Shown: positions 16,528-24,683 of the stretch, piece after piece
Layout of the letters: each line of letters opens with the position of its first letter
Numbering within the stretch: the stretch's first letter is position 1
From: Hydrogenophaga sp. A37
GTDB lineage: Bacteria; Pseudomonadota; Gammaproteobacteria; Burkholderiales; Burkholderiaceae_C
DNA length: 51,831 nt
Assembly (NCBI RefSeq): GCF_002001205.1
Contig: NZ_MUNZ01000052.1
Span: forward strand, 1-51,831
Reading direction: 5' to 3'
Notes under the pieces: generated by a model
What the model saw: only the letters and a program-made list of their open reading frames with translations
Database searches by the model: none
Told to the model about the DNA's origin: nothing
Made by a program: the position numbers and the translations under genes

Positions 16528-18309
16528 TCAGGCGGCGACGGGTGTGCGGGCGGTGGCCACGCGCACCGCGTTGGCGGCGGTCTTGAAGGGGTCGATGCCG
16601 ACTCGCTTAACGGTCTGGACGAAGGTTTCGGCCATCTGGCGCTCTGCGCGGTAGGTGGTGAGCAGGGCTTCGATCACGTCCGTCATTTCGTTGGCGGCGA
16701 AAGACGGACCGATCACCTTGCCCGGCACGGCTTCGCCCGAGAGGCGCGTGCCGTCGGAGCCACCGAGGGTGACCTGGTACCACTCCTGGCCGTCCTTGTC
16801 GACGCCGAGGATGCCGATGTGGCCGCTGTGGTGGTGGCCGCAGCTGTTGATGCAGCCGCTGATGTGCAGGTCGATCTCGCCCAGGTCGTGCAGTTCATCC
16901 AGGTCCTGGTAGCGCGCCAGCAGGGCCTGCGCGATCGGCAGCGAGCGGGCGTTGGCCAGGTCGCAGAAATCGCCACCGGGGCAGGCGATCATGTCGCTCA
17001 GAAGGCCGATGTTGGGCTTGGCCAGACCGAGGCGGCGCGCTTCGCGCCACAGCTCGGGCAACTGGTCGCAGCTGACCCATGGCAGCAGCAGGTTTTGTTC
17101 GTGCGTGACGCGGGCTTCGCCGGCCGAGAAACGGTCGGCCAGGTCGGCGGCGCGCTCCAGCTGCTCGGCGCTCGCATCGCCAGGGGCAGCGCCCAGGCGC
17201 TTGAACGACAGCGTGACGGCGCGCAGGTCCGGGTTCTGGTGCGGCTTCACGTTCTGCGTGAGCCAGCGGCTGAACTCCACGTCGTCTTCGGCCGCGGCCT
17301 TGAGGATGTGGGCGATCTTGGCGTCGGCGCTCTTGCGGTCGCAGTTCAGCGCAGGCGGCACGAAGAAGGCGCTCACGCGGTCGAGCTCGGCTTGGGTGAT
17401 GGTGTGGGGCGCGCCGTCCTTTTCGATGATGTCGGCGTACTCGGCTTCCACCTGGTCGGTGAAGGCCTGGCCCTCGGCCTTCACGAGGATCTTGATGCGG
17501 GCCTTGTAGATGTTGTCGCGGCGGCCGAAGCGGTTGTAGGCGCGCACCACGGCTTCGAGGTAGTTGAGGATCTGGTTCCAGGGCAGGAACTCGCGGATCA
17601 CCGTGCCGATGATCGGTGTGCGGCCCATGCCGCCGCCCACGCGCACCTGGAAGCCCAGGTCGCCGTCCACGTTGCGCAGCAGGCGCAGGCCGACGTCGTG
17701 CCACGGCGTGGCGGCGCGGTCTTCGCGCGCACCGGTGATGGCGATCTTGAACTTGCGCGGCAGGAAGGCGAACTCGGGGTGCAGCGTGCTCCACTGGCGC
17801 ATGATTTCCGCGAAGGGGCGCGGGTCGGCGACTTCGTCCACCGCGATGCCGGCGAGCGCGTCGGTGGTGATGTTGCGGATGCAGTTGCCGCTGGTCTGGA
17901 TGCCGTGCATGTTGACGCTGGCGAGCAGGTCCATCACGTCGGCCGCGCGGTGCAGCGGAATCCAGTTGTACTGCACGTTCTGGCGCGTGGTGAAGTGACC
18001 GCAGCGATCAGGCAGGGTGGGCACGTCGGCCAGCGCCGCGTTGGCCTTGGACACGTCGTGCTCCTCTTTGTGGTCGTGGTCGCGGGCGATCTTGGCCAGC
18101 ACGCGCAACTGGGCGCTGGAGATTTCGCCGTAGGGCACAGCCACGCGCAGCATGGGGGCAAAGCGCTGGATGTACCAGCCGTTTTGCAGTCGCAGGGGCT
18201 TGAATTCGTCGCCGCCGAGCGTGCCCGCTTCTGCGCGTTCGAGCTGGTCGCGGAACTGGGCAGCGCGCTGCTGCACGAACTGGCGGTCAAAGTCGGAATA
18301 CTGGTACAT
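16528..18309 (-). CDS. cysI: Sulfite reductase hemoprotein (siroheme/4Fe-4S), CysI type
   Basis: 593 residues from ATG 18309 (MYQYSDFDRQF); the frame is open further upstream but runs through the antisense of the transporter gene. Two nitrite/sulfite reductase repeats are seen, with GHFTTRQNVQYNWIPL, VGGGMGRTPIIG and the cluster/siroheme ligands ACPGGDFC and SGCINSCGHHH. It reduces sulfite to sulfide with six electrons. No cysJ flavoprotein follows; the nearby ferredoxin and ferredoxin reductase genes make a ferredoxin-dependent enzyme plausible. Siroheme supply is represented by the CbiX-like gene at 32.3 kb. Confidence 0.95.
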   Translation of the reverse strand: MYQYSDFDRQFVQQRAAQFRDQLERAEAGTLGGDEFKPLRLQNGWYIQRFAPMLRVAVPYGEISSAQLRVLAKIARDHDHKEEHDVSKANAALADVPTLPDRCGHFTTRQNVQYNWIPLHRAADVMDLLASVNMHGIQTSGNCIRNITTDALAGIAVDEVADPRPFAEIMRQWSTLHPEFAFLPRKFKIAITGAREDRAATPWHDVGLRLLRNVDGDLGFQVRVGGGMGRTPIIGTVIREFLPWNQILNYLEAVVRAYNRFGRRDNIYKARIKILVKAEGQAFTDQVEAEYADIIEKDGAPHTITQAELDRVSAFFVPPALNCDRKSADAKIAHILKAAAEDDVEFSRWLTQNVKPHQNPDLRAVTLSFKRLGAAPGDASAEQLERAADLADRFSAGEARVTHEQNLLLPWVSCDQLPELWREARRLGLAKPNIGLLSDMIACPGGDFCDLANARSLPIAQALLARYQDLDELHDLGEIDLHISGCINSCGHHHSGHIGILGVDKDGQEWYQVTLGGSDGTRLSGEAVPGKVIGPSFAANEMTDVIEALLTTYRAERQMAETFVQTVKRVGIDPFKTAANAVRVATARTPVAA

Positions 18310-18341
18310 AACGGAGTGGGGTGCTTCGTGGGATAGGGATA

Positions 18342-19133
18342 TCAGAAGGCGATCAGCTTGGTGCCGGCGTAGGCCAGCAGCAGCGAGAGCACCGAACGCA
18401 CCAGGCGCTCGGGCGTGTGGCGCATCAGGCGCGTGCCGAGCCAGATGCCGGGCAGCGAACCGGCCAGCAGGTTGGCCAGCAACGGCCAGTCCACCGAGCC
18501 GAGGCTGGCGTGGCCCAGGCCGGCCACCAGCGTGAGCGGCACGGCGTAGGCGATGTCGGCCGCCACGATGCGCGGCAGCGGCAGCAACGGGAACAGGATC
18601 AGCAGCACCGAGACGCCGATGGCACCGGCCCCCACCGAGGTGAGCGTGACCAGCGTGCCAATGACAGCGCCAAACAATACCGGCAGGCTCCAGTGACGGG
18701 CGTGCGTGGCGCCCTCCAGCTGACCTTCGGGCAGTGTGCGCGGCAACTGCTTGCCGCGGGCGGCCTTGTAGAGCATGGCGGCGGCGGTCAGCAGCAGCGC
18801 GATGCCCAGGGTATGTGTCATGACCGACTGCACCTGGGGGTTGGCCGGGCCTACGCGGTGCAACACCGCCAAGGTGATCAGGGCCGCCGGGATGCTGCCG
18901 GCACAAAGCTGCCCGACCACACGCCAGGGCACCAGTCGCTGCTTGGCCAGGCTGATCGTGCCGCCGGCCTTTGTGAACGCTGCGAACAGCAGATCGGTAC
19001 CGACCGCCAGATACGGCTTGACGCCGAAAAAGAAGATCAAGATCGGCGTCATCAGCGAACCGCCGCCCACGCCGGTCAGTCCGACGATGAGTCCCACGGC
19101 GAAGCCGGCAAAGATGATGGCGAATTCAGGCAT
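18342..19133 (-). CDS. TSUP (TauE/SafE) family membrane transporter
   Basis: 263 residues with 7-8 hydrophobic segments. It begins MPEFAIIFAGFAVGLIVGLTGVGGGSLMTP, with the family GxGGG loop, and has a second half-repeat ASVGAGAIGVS-like loop (TLTSVGAGAIGVSVL). TSUP proteins move sulfite, sulfate or sulfur-containing organic anions. Being the first gene of the sulfate operon, 32 bases before cysI, it is probably the sulfate uptake route or a sulfite exporter; direction cannot be decided from sequence. Confidence 0.93.
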   Translation of the reverse strand: MPEFAIIFAGFAVGLIVGLTGVGGGSLMTPILIFFFGVKPYLAVGTDLLFAAFTKAGGTISLAKQRLVPWRVVGQLCAGSIPAALITLAVLHRVGPANPQVQSVMTHTLGIALLLTAAAMLYKAARGKQLPRTLPEGQLEGATHARHWSLPVLFGAVIGTLVTLTSVGAGAIGVSVLLILFPLLPLPRIVAADIAYAVPLTLVAGLGHASLGSVDWPLLANLLAGSLPGIWLGTRLMRHTPERLVRSVLSLLLAYAGTKLIAF

Positions 19134-19283
19134 GGGCGCGACTTTAAAGTTGCGCGCTTATATTGCAAACGACATTTTGGTTGTTCATATATGCCCATGT
19201 GGAATAAAAGAAACGACGTTGCTGCATCGCACCGGAGGGCTTGGCATGCCTGTGCCAGCATGTGGTGGCAGTAATATGCGGGC
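19134..19283. promoter_or_regulatory. Divergent control region of the sulfate operon
   Basis: A 150-base AT-rich intergenic stretch between the TSUP transporter (minus) and the receiver-like gene (plus). It contains TTTAAAGTTG, TTATATTGCAAACG and GTTCATATATG. It must carry the promoter for the sulfate operon, and it is the natural place for a CysB-type LysR regulator such as that encoded at 31314-32258 to bind. No exact consensus could be assigned. Confidence 0.4.
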
Positions 19284-20078
19284 ATGGTCAAGCAGCGGAT
19301 ATACGTCAGTGTCGTGGGTTTCTCCGACGTGGAGCGGCATGCACTCAACACCGTATTTCGACTGTCCGAAGAGCGCGAACTGTCTTATGTGCCATGGATT
19401 CCGCTCAGCGCCCCAGGCGCCCACCCTCCCACCATGCATGCCCATGTTGCGCTGGTGGACGGCGACAGTGCCGAGGCCGTGCTGGCCCATGCCAAAGAAC
19501 TCCCGAAGGGACAGCGCCTGATTTGGGTGGGAGCCGGTGCACCGGCTCATGCGTGGCGTGTGGTGGGCCGGCCGATTCAATGGGCGGGCATATTGAACGA
19601 TCTGGACGCGGTGTATGCGGCGAGGCAGGTCGATTCCGGCTTTCTGGATCTGGATGTCACTTCTCCTGCCCCGCTGGAGACGCCACCCGATGCGCCGCAC
19701 CTGCGAGCGCTGTTGGTGGGGCCTCAGCCCCAGGAAGAGGCGGTATTTCGTGCCCGGTTGGCGCTCGTGGGTGTGCTGGACATTGACGTGGCACAAAACA
19801 CCGAGCTGGCGTTGGGTCTGATCGGGCGCCAGCACTATGGCTGCGGTGTCTTCAATCTGGATGACCACCACATCGACGTCTGGTCGCTGGCCCGGCTGTT
19901 TGCACAGCGCAATCCACAAGCCCTCACCATGGGCCTCAGCGAACACGCGGGACCGCTTTCGCCGTGGTGGAGCCGGCGGCGGCTCAGGCGCGACACCGAG
20001 CGCACTGGCATCAACTCGCTGGTGGCACGACCGCTGAATGCAGACGAGCTGCAACGGTCGCTGGACCTGTTGCGCTGA
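19284..20078 (+). CDS. Uncharacterised protein with two receiver-like halves
   Basis: 264 residues, no signal peptide or membrane helix. The N-terminal half (about 1-110) reads like a response-regulator fold: YVSVVGFSDVERHALNTVF, AHVALVDGDSAEAV, GQRLIWVGAG, GRPIQWAGILNDL. The second half (about 140-264) repeats the pattern: LRALLVGPQPQEEAVFRARL, YGCGVFNLDD, NPQALTMGLS and LVARPLNADELQRSLDLL, where RPL recalls the receiver KP loop. I can place an acidic residue in each (VDGD, NLDD), but the acidic pocket is incomplete. Probably a signalling scaffold; function unknown. It is convergent with the oxidoreductase ending at 20085. Confidence 0.75.
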   Translation: MVKQRIYVSVVGFSDVERHALNTVFRLSEERELSYVPWIPLSAPGAHPPTMHAHVALVDGDSAEAVLAHAKELPKGQRLIWVGAGAPAHAWRVVGRPIQWAGILNDLDAVYAARQVDSGFLDLDVTSPAPLETPPDAPHLRALLVGPQPQEEAVFRARLALVGVLDIDVAQNTELALGLIGRQHYGCGVFNLDDHHIDVWSLARLFAQRNPQALTMGLSEHAGPLSPWWSRRRLRRDTERTGINSLVARPLNADELQRSLDLLR

Positions 20079-20084
20079 TCGCGC

Positions 20085-21305
20085 TCAGGCGGGTTGTCGC
20101 CGGGCGACCTTCCAGGCAAATCGCGATGGGTCCAGGGCCCGTTCCAGGTCCGGGTCGGTGAGGGGCAGTGGCGATGCATCGCCGCTCATGCGGGCGGCCA
20201 GCAAGTGGGCACACCAATGCGCCAGCGTCAGGCCACGCGAGCCCAGTGCGGTCAGCAGGTAGAGGCCGGGCAGGCGCGGGGTGTCGGCCATGGGCACACG
20301 CCCTCGCCGAGCGCCTGCGGTGTTCATCAGCGCGTTGAGTGCGGGAACATCGGGTGCGGCGCCCGCCAAAGGCAATCGGTCCAGCGAGGCGCACCGAACC
20401 TGCGCCCAGCCCCGCAAGGAGCCGTCGGCAGCAGACTGCCGCAATACGCTGGCCGCCGGAGCGTGCATCTCCTGCAGGCTTTCGGCGTTGCGCTCATGGG
20501 AAGCCCCCTCGACCGTGCTGTTGTCTGCACCGCGCTCGTAGGTGGAGCCCATGGCCCAGACACGCGAGGGCCACTCCGGCGGCAGACCCGCGTCTTCGTA
20601 AGCTGGAACGAAAACGCCGTTGTTGCGCATGGGTCGCGGCGCCAGTGGGTCACCGTCGAGCGCGGCCAGGCTCATCTGTCCCTTGACCGGGCGCAGCGGC
20701 AAGGCCGTGGCGGTCAAACCAGGGTGTCCTTCGAGCAGGGTGCGGGTGCCATGCGCGGACGCCACCACCACGGTCGGCGCCTGCGCGATGTGCCGGCCGG
20801 AGTCGTCCAGCGCCACCCAGGTGCCATCAGGCGTTCGAGCGAGACCCGCCACGCGCCGGCCCCAGCGGCAGTCGAGCCCACCCAGGCCACGTGCTTCGTC
20901 CAGCCAGGCGTTCACGAGTGCGGCCGGCCGCACCAGCGCCGCAGGCCAGCGGCCGGGGTCGTGGCCCAGGTTGTCCACCTCGCAGGCTTGCCACCCGTGC
21001 CCTTGCGGCACCAACCGCTGCAATTCGGCGCGCGCATCGGCCACCCCCAGTGCGCACAGGCGCGACAACGGTGTGGGGACCCGGGTCACATGGGGGCTGA
21101 GCATGCCCACGGGCAGGGCCGACGCCGCCTGAGCCGGGCCAGTGGCGGCGTCCAGCAGGGTGATCTTCCAGCCGCGACGGGCCAAGGTCGCGCAAACAGC
21201 CGACCCGGCCAGGCCAGCGCCGATCACCAAGGCATGGCGGGAGGCAAAAGGCTCAGAAGGCTCAATCAATGGGGATGAGGCACCCGGACCGATGGACCCG
21301 GGCAT
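20085..21305 (-). CDS. mnmC: MnmC C-terminal-type FAD-dependent oxidoreductase
   Basis: 406 residues. The FAD Rossmann motif VIGAGLAGSAVCATLARRGW is near the N-terminus, then ASALPVGMLSPHV, LRPVKGQMS, WAMGSTYERG and the C-terminal GLYLLTALGSRGLTLAHWCAHLLAARM. This fits the MnmC2 domain, which demodifies cmnm5s2U34 in tRNA to nm5s2U34. The N-terminal methyltransferase domain of the usual MnmC fusion is missing: the protein begins only about 25 residues before the FAD motif, and yggX lies immediately upstream. It is 11 bases downstream of yggX, in one transcription unit. Confidence 0.85.
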   Translation of the reverse strand: MPGSIGPGASSPLIEPSEPFASRHALVIGAGLAGSAVCATLARRGWKITLLDAATGPAQAASALPVGMLSPHVTRVPTPLSRLCALGVADARAELQRLVPQGHGWQACEVDNLGHDPGRWPAALVRPAALVNAWLDEARGLGGLDCRWGRRVAGLARTPDGTWVALDDSGRHIAQAPTVVVASAHGTRTLLEGHPGLTATALPLRPVKGQMSLAALDGDPLAPRPMRNNGVFVPAYEDAGLPPEWPSRVWAMGSTYERGADNSTVEGASHERNAESLQEMHAPAASVLRQSAADGSLRGWAQVRCASLDRLPLAGAAPDVPALNALMNTAGARRGRVPMADTPRLPGLYLLTALGSRGLTLAHWCAHLLAARMSGDASPLPLTDPDLERALDPSRFAWKVARRQPA

Positions 21306-21316
21306 GTGGGTCGGGA

Positions 21317-21595
21317 TCAGGATGCGCTGGGCGGCGGCACGAAGCCGGCGGCGGCGTCGGCACCTTCGCCGAAGAAGTGTTTTTCCATCTGGCGGGCCAG
21401 GTACTGGCGCGCGCGCGCGTCGGCCAAGTTGAGGCGGTTTTCGTTGAGCAGCATGGTCTGGTGCTTGAGCCAGGCCGCCCAGGCTTCCTTGCTCACGTTC
21501 TCAAAAATGCGCTTGCCCAGCTCGCCGGGGTAGGGCGGGAAGTCCAGACCTTCGGCTTCCTTGCCGAGCTTGATGCATTGGATGGTGCGTGCCAT
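21317..21595 (-). CDS. YggX-type Fe(2+)-trafficking / oxidative damage protection protein
   Basis: 92 residues, the normal family length. It begins [19 protein letters not shown] and contains [35 protein letters not shown] and MEKHFFGEG, which are all conserved YggX segments, including Cys7. The protein is thought to protect Fe-S clusters from oxidants. Ribosome site AAGGA precedes ATG 21595. Confidence 0.97.
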   Translation of the reverse strand: MARTIQCIKLGKEAEGLDFPPYPGELGKRIFENVSKEAWAAWLKHQTMLLNENRLNLADARARQYLARQMEKHFFGEGADAAAGFVPPPSAS

Positions 21596-21949
21596 GGGGT
21601 GTCCTTAATATCTCTTTGGATATGAGTCAAATAAAAATATATTGGTTCTGGTTTTAACCCAGCGCGGGCATCATGCGGGTTTTCCAGAATATCTGGGCCA
21701 GTAAGGGCGTTGCCGTTTGGCCCAGACTGTATCAACGATTGGGTGTCCTTGGGGTCGCTCGGACAGGGTGAACTGCTCGCAGTGTCACCTGTTGCTGCAC
21801 CACCCGGGCTGACATAACGCAAATCGCCGTCCCATTGGGGCTTTTACAATTTCTGCTTTGATCGCGGTGCCCCGACCGCAGCCCGGCTTGCCGGGTCAAT
21901 CTTCGACCTGTCGTCGCCGGGGCGCGGCTACCTGACCTTTTTCAAGACC
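21596..21949. promoter_or_regulatory. Divergent intergenic region yggX/fpr
   Basis: 354 bases without a convincing gene. An AT-rich section (21608-21655, including AAATAAAAATATATTGG) on the yggX side probably holds its promoter, with a TTGACT-like -35 on the minus strand at 21624-21629. On the fpr side TTTTACAATTT (about 21841-21851) gives a possible -10. A reading frame at 21493-21822 on the minus strand is only an antisense/out-of-frame extension of yggX and is not a gene. Confidence 0.4.
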
Positions 21950-22723
21950 ATGAGTGCTTTCATCGAAGAACGTGTCCTGACCGTGCATCACTGGACCGAC
22001 CGTCTGTTCAGCTTCACGACCACGCGCGACCAGGCGCTGCGTTTCTCCAACGGCCACTTCACCATGATCGGCTTGCGGGTCAACGACAAACCGCTGCTGC
22101 GCGCCTACAGCATCGCCAGTCCCAATTACGCAGAACACCTGGAGTTCCTGAGCATCAAGGTGCAAGACGGCCCCTTGACCAGCCGCCTGCAGCACATCCA
22201 GGTGGGTGACAAGGTCATCGTCGGCCGCAAGCCCACCGGCACGCTGCTGATCGATTACCTGCTGCCCGCCAAGCGCCTGTACCTGCTGGCCACCGGCACC
22301 GGTCTGGCGCCCTTCCTGAGCGTGATCCGCGACCCCGAGACCTATGAAAAGTTCGAGCAGGTCGTGCTGGTGCACGGTGTGCGCGAGGTCAAGGAACTGG
22401 CCTACCGCCAGATGCTGGAAAGCACACTCAAGCAGGACGAATTCCTCGGCGAAATGGTGCAGCAGCAATTCCTGTATTACCCGACCGTCACCCGTGAGCC
22501 CTTCGTTCACCAGGGCCGCATCCCGGTCATCCTCGAGAACGGTCAACTGGCCAAGGATCTCGGCATTCCTGAACTGAACCCCGCAGAGGACCGTGTCATG
22601 ATCTGCGGCAGCCCCGAAATGCTGCGTGATCTCAAGGCCCTGTGCGAGAAGCGCGGTTTTGCCGAAGGCAACACCACCCGCCAGGGCCAGTTCGTGATTG
22701 AGCGTGCTTTCGCGGACAGTTAA
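21950..22723 (+). CDS. fpr: Ferredoxin--NADP(+) reductase, plant/Fpr type
   Basis: 257 residues. FAD-binding LLRAYSIASPNYAEHLEF (RxYS motif), GRKPTGTLLIDYL, the NADP-binding ATGTGLAPFLSVIRD, and MICGSPEML near the C-terminus identify a bacterial Fpr. It exchanges electrons between NADPH and ferredoxin or flavodoxin and supports Fe-S repair and oxidative stress defence. It is unrelated in fold to the other ferredoxin reductase at 11495, so the organism has both types here. Divergent from yggX, which also acts in oxidative protection. Confidence 0.96.
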   Translation: MSAFIEERVLTVHHWTDRLFSFTTTRDQALRFSNGHFTMIGLRVNDKPLLRAYSIASPNYAEHLEFLSIKVQDGPLTSRLQHIQVGDKVIVGRKPTGTLLIDYLLPAKRLYLLATGTGLAPFLSVIRDPETYEKFEQVVLVHGVREVKELAYRQMLESTLKQDEFLGEMVQQQFLYYPTVTREPFVHQGRIPVILENGQLAKDLGIPELNPAEDRVMICGSPEMLRDLKALCEKRGFAEGNTTRQGQFVIERAFADS

Positions 22724-22798
22724 TTGCTCGTTCCACGAGGAACTCCGAGGCGCTCGCCGGGTCCACCGCAGCGCCTCGTTTCATTTTCAGGAGATCGC

Positions 22799-23320
22799 TT
22801 GAGCGCCCTTGCCCCCATTTTCAACCTGCTGGATCAATCCCCTCGCCGAGTGCTCGCGCTGGTGGCCGCGGCCTGTGTCAGCCTGTTGGCCTACGGCATT
22901 CTCTACCTGCAACAGGTCGTCGGGCTGGAGCCATGCCCGATGTGCATCGTGCAGCGCTACGCGTTGATTCTGGTGGCGGTGGTGGCGGGTGTGGCCGCGG
23001 TGCTGCCCGGTCGCACTGGGCGTCAGGTGAGCATTGGCGCCATGGGGGCGCTGGCTGTGAGTGGGGCCTTCGTGGCAGCCCGCCAGAGCTTTCTGCAATG
23101 GAACCCGCCCGAGATCATGAGCTGTGGACGCGACTTCTACGGAATGATCGAATCGTTTCCGCTCAAGCGCGCCATCCCCATGATTTTCAAGGGCAGTGGT
23201 GACTGTTCGGCGGTGGACTGGACCTTCCTGGGCCTGTCAATCGCCAACTGGTCGTTCCTGTGTTTCTCGGGCATCGCTGTGCTGGCGCTGCTGATGCTGG
23301 TGCGCAGGCCTCCTGCTTGA
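22799..23320 (+). CDS. dsbB: Disulfide bond formation protein B
   Basis: 173 residues from TTG 22799, chosen because CAGGAG lies just upstream and the length then fits DsbB; the frame is open back to 22724 but without family sequence. Four membrane helices are visible. The first periplasmic Cys pair is in GLEPCPMCIVQRYAL (CxxC). The second pair is in MSCGRDFYGM and SGDCSAVDW. DsbB reoxidises DsbA using quinone in the inner membrane. It follows fpr by 75 bases and is closed by a strong terminator. Confidence 0.93.
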   Translation: MSALAPIFNLLDQSPRRVLALVAAACVSLLAYGILYLQQVVGLEPCPMCIVQRYALILVAVVAGVAAVLPGRTGRQVSIGAMGALAVSGAFVAARQSFLQWNPPEIMSCGRDFYGMIESFPLKRAIPMIFKGSGDCSAVDWTFLGLSIANWSFLCFSGIAVLALLMLVRRPPA

Positions 23321-23344
23321 ATCAATGGACCATCAAAGAGAAGC

Positions 23345-23371
23345 AGAAGCCGCCCTCGGGCGGCTTCTCTT
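23345..23371 (+). terminator. Rho-independent terminator after dsbB
   Basis: An 11-bp stem AGAAGCCGCCC / GGGCGGCTTCT with a 2-base loop, then CTTT. It lies between the convergent dsbB and ppk2 genes and may serve both strands. Confidence 0.85.
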
Positions 23372-23388
23372 TGGGGGTTTCTGAGCGT

Positions 23389-24591
23389 TCAGAGGATGGC
23401 GCCGCCCGGGCGCTCGCCGCGTTCGTACACCACGTGTGCCCGTCCCACGATCAGTGAATCAAGGGCGCCGATGTTTTTCGTGTCCTTGTTGGTGTAGGGC
23501 AGTTTCTGCAGCAGGTAGCGCATGGCGTTCAGGCGCGCACGCTTCTTGCAGTCGCTCTTGATCACCGTCCACGGCGAATCGGCTGTGTCGGTCTCGAAAA
23601 ACATGGCTTCCTTGGCCTGGGTGTAGTCGTCCCATTTGTCCAGCGAAGCCAGGTCGATGGGGCTGAGCTTCCACTGCTTGAGCGGATGCGCCTTGCGTTC
23701 CTTGAACCGACGGCGTTGCTCTTCGCGACTGACCGAGAACCAGAACTTGATGAGATGCACGCTGCTGCGCACGAGCTGGCGTTCGAACTGCGGCGTCTGG
23801 CGCATGAACTCCTGGTATTCGTCCTCGGAGCAGAACCCCATGACCTTCTCGACGCCGGCGCGGTTGTACCAGCTGCGGTCAAACAGCACGATCTCGCCCG
23901 CGGTCGGCAGGTGCTGCACATAGCGCTGGAAGTACCACTGGCCTCGCTCCACGTCGCTGGGCTTTTCCAGGGCCACCACGCGTGCACCGCGCGGGTTCAG
24001 GTGTTCCATCATGCGTTTGATGGTGCCGCCCTTGCCGGCTGCGTCGCGCCCCTCGAACAGGATCACGATGCGCTGACCGGTGTCCTTTGCCCAGGCCTGC
24101 AGCTTGAGCAGTTCCACCTGCAGCAGGTATTTCTGCGCCTCGTAAACCTTGCGCGACAGCAGGTTCTTGTAGGGATAGGCGCCGCTGCGCCAGTCGGTTG
24201 ACAACACCTCGTCGGGGTGGTTGATGGGCTGGGTGCGGCTGCGCACGCTCTGGGCTTCTTCCTTGAGCAGGCGGCGGATGGCCTTGGCATCGTCGGGCGC
24301 AGCACCTTCCAGAATGGCGCGCAGGCCCGCGGCCTTGGCCTTTCGGGTGTGGCCCACCTTTCTCAGGATGTCGCGCACGGCTGCAAATTCCGCTTGTTGG
24401 CGTGCGCTGACGGTGTCTTTCACCGTGAGCCGAGCGATGCGCTTGGGGCGGGTGCTGCCGGTCACGTCGCCCAGCTTGGTGCGCCGCGGAGGAGGGACCG
24501 AGGCGTTGCTTTTGCTGCGCGAACGGGGCGCAGATTTTCGGGCAGATTCTTCGGTGGTAGCGCTGGCGCCGGAGCTGCTGCGTTCGGTCAT
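23389..24591 (-). CDS. ppk2: Polyphosphate kinase 2
   Basis: 400 residues from ATG 24591 (GTG 24603 would add four). The N-terminal about 110 residues are basic and low-complexity (SARKSAPRSRSKSN, PKRIARLTVKD), and then helical. The PPK2 core has Walker A EGRDAAGKGGTIKR, NPRGARVVALEKPSDVERGQWYFQRYVQHLP, LFDRSWYNRAGVEKVMGFC, and LSPIDLASLDKWDDYTQAKE. PPK2 enzymes phosphorylate nucleotides from polyphosphate. The single kinase domain with the long leader fits the short class; donor/acceptor nucleotide specificity is not readable. It is convergent with dsbB. Confidence 0.95.
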   Translation of the reverse strand: MTERSSSGASATTEESARKSAPRSRSKSNASVPPPRRTKLGDVTGSTRPKRIARLTVKDTVSARQQAEFAAVRDILRKVGHTRKAKAAGLRAILEGAAPDDAKAIRRLLKEEAQSVRSRTQPINHPDEVLSTDWRSGAYPYKNLLSRKVYEAQKYLLQVELLKLQAWAKDTGQRIVILFEGRDAAGKGGTIKRMMEHLNPRGARVVALEKPSDVERGQWYFQRYVQHLPTAGEIVLFDRSWYNRAGVEKVMGFCSEDEYQEFMRQTPQFERQLVRSSVHLIKFWFSVSREEQRRRFKERKAHPLKQWKLSPIDLASLDKWDDYTQAKEAMFFETDTADSPWTVIKSDCKKRARLNAMRYLLQKLPYTNKDTKNIGALDSLIVGRAHVVYERGERPGGAIL

Positions 24592-24683
24592 TGGTGGCTT
24601 CACAGGCGTGTGATCAAACAGTCGGTTGGAACCGATGGTGATCCAGCGGCCTGACTTTCGTCAAGCCAGAGAAGCCCGTGTTT

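Noticed and set aside
16519..18336. 605-residue plus-strand frame opposite cysI
   Set aside because: Shadow of the cysI reading frame (Val/Ala/Gly/His-rich translation); cysI motifs are unmistakable on the minus strand.
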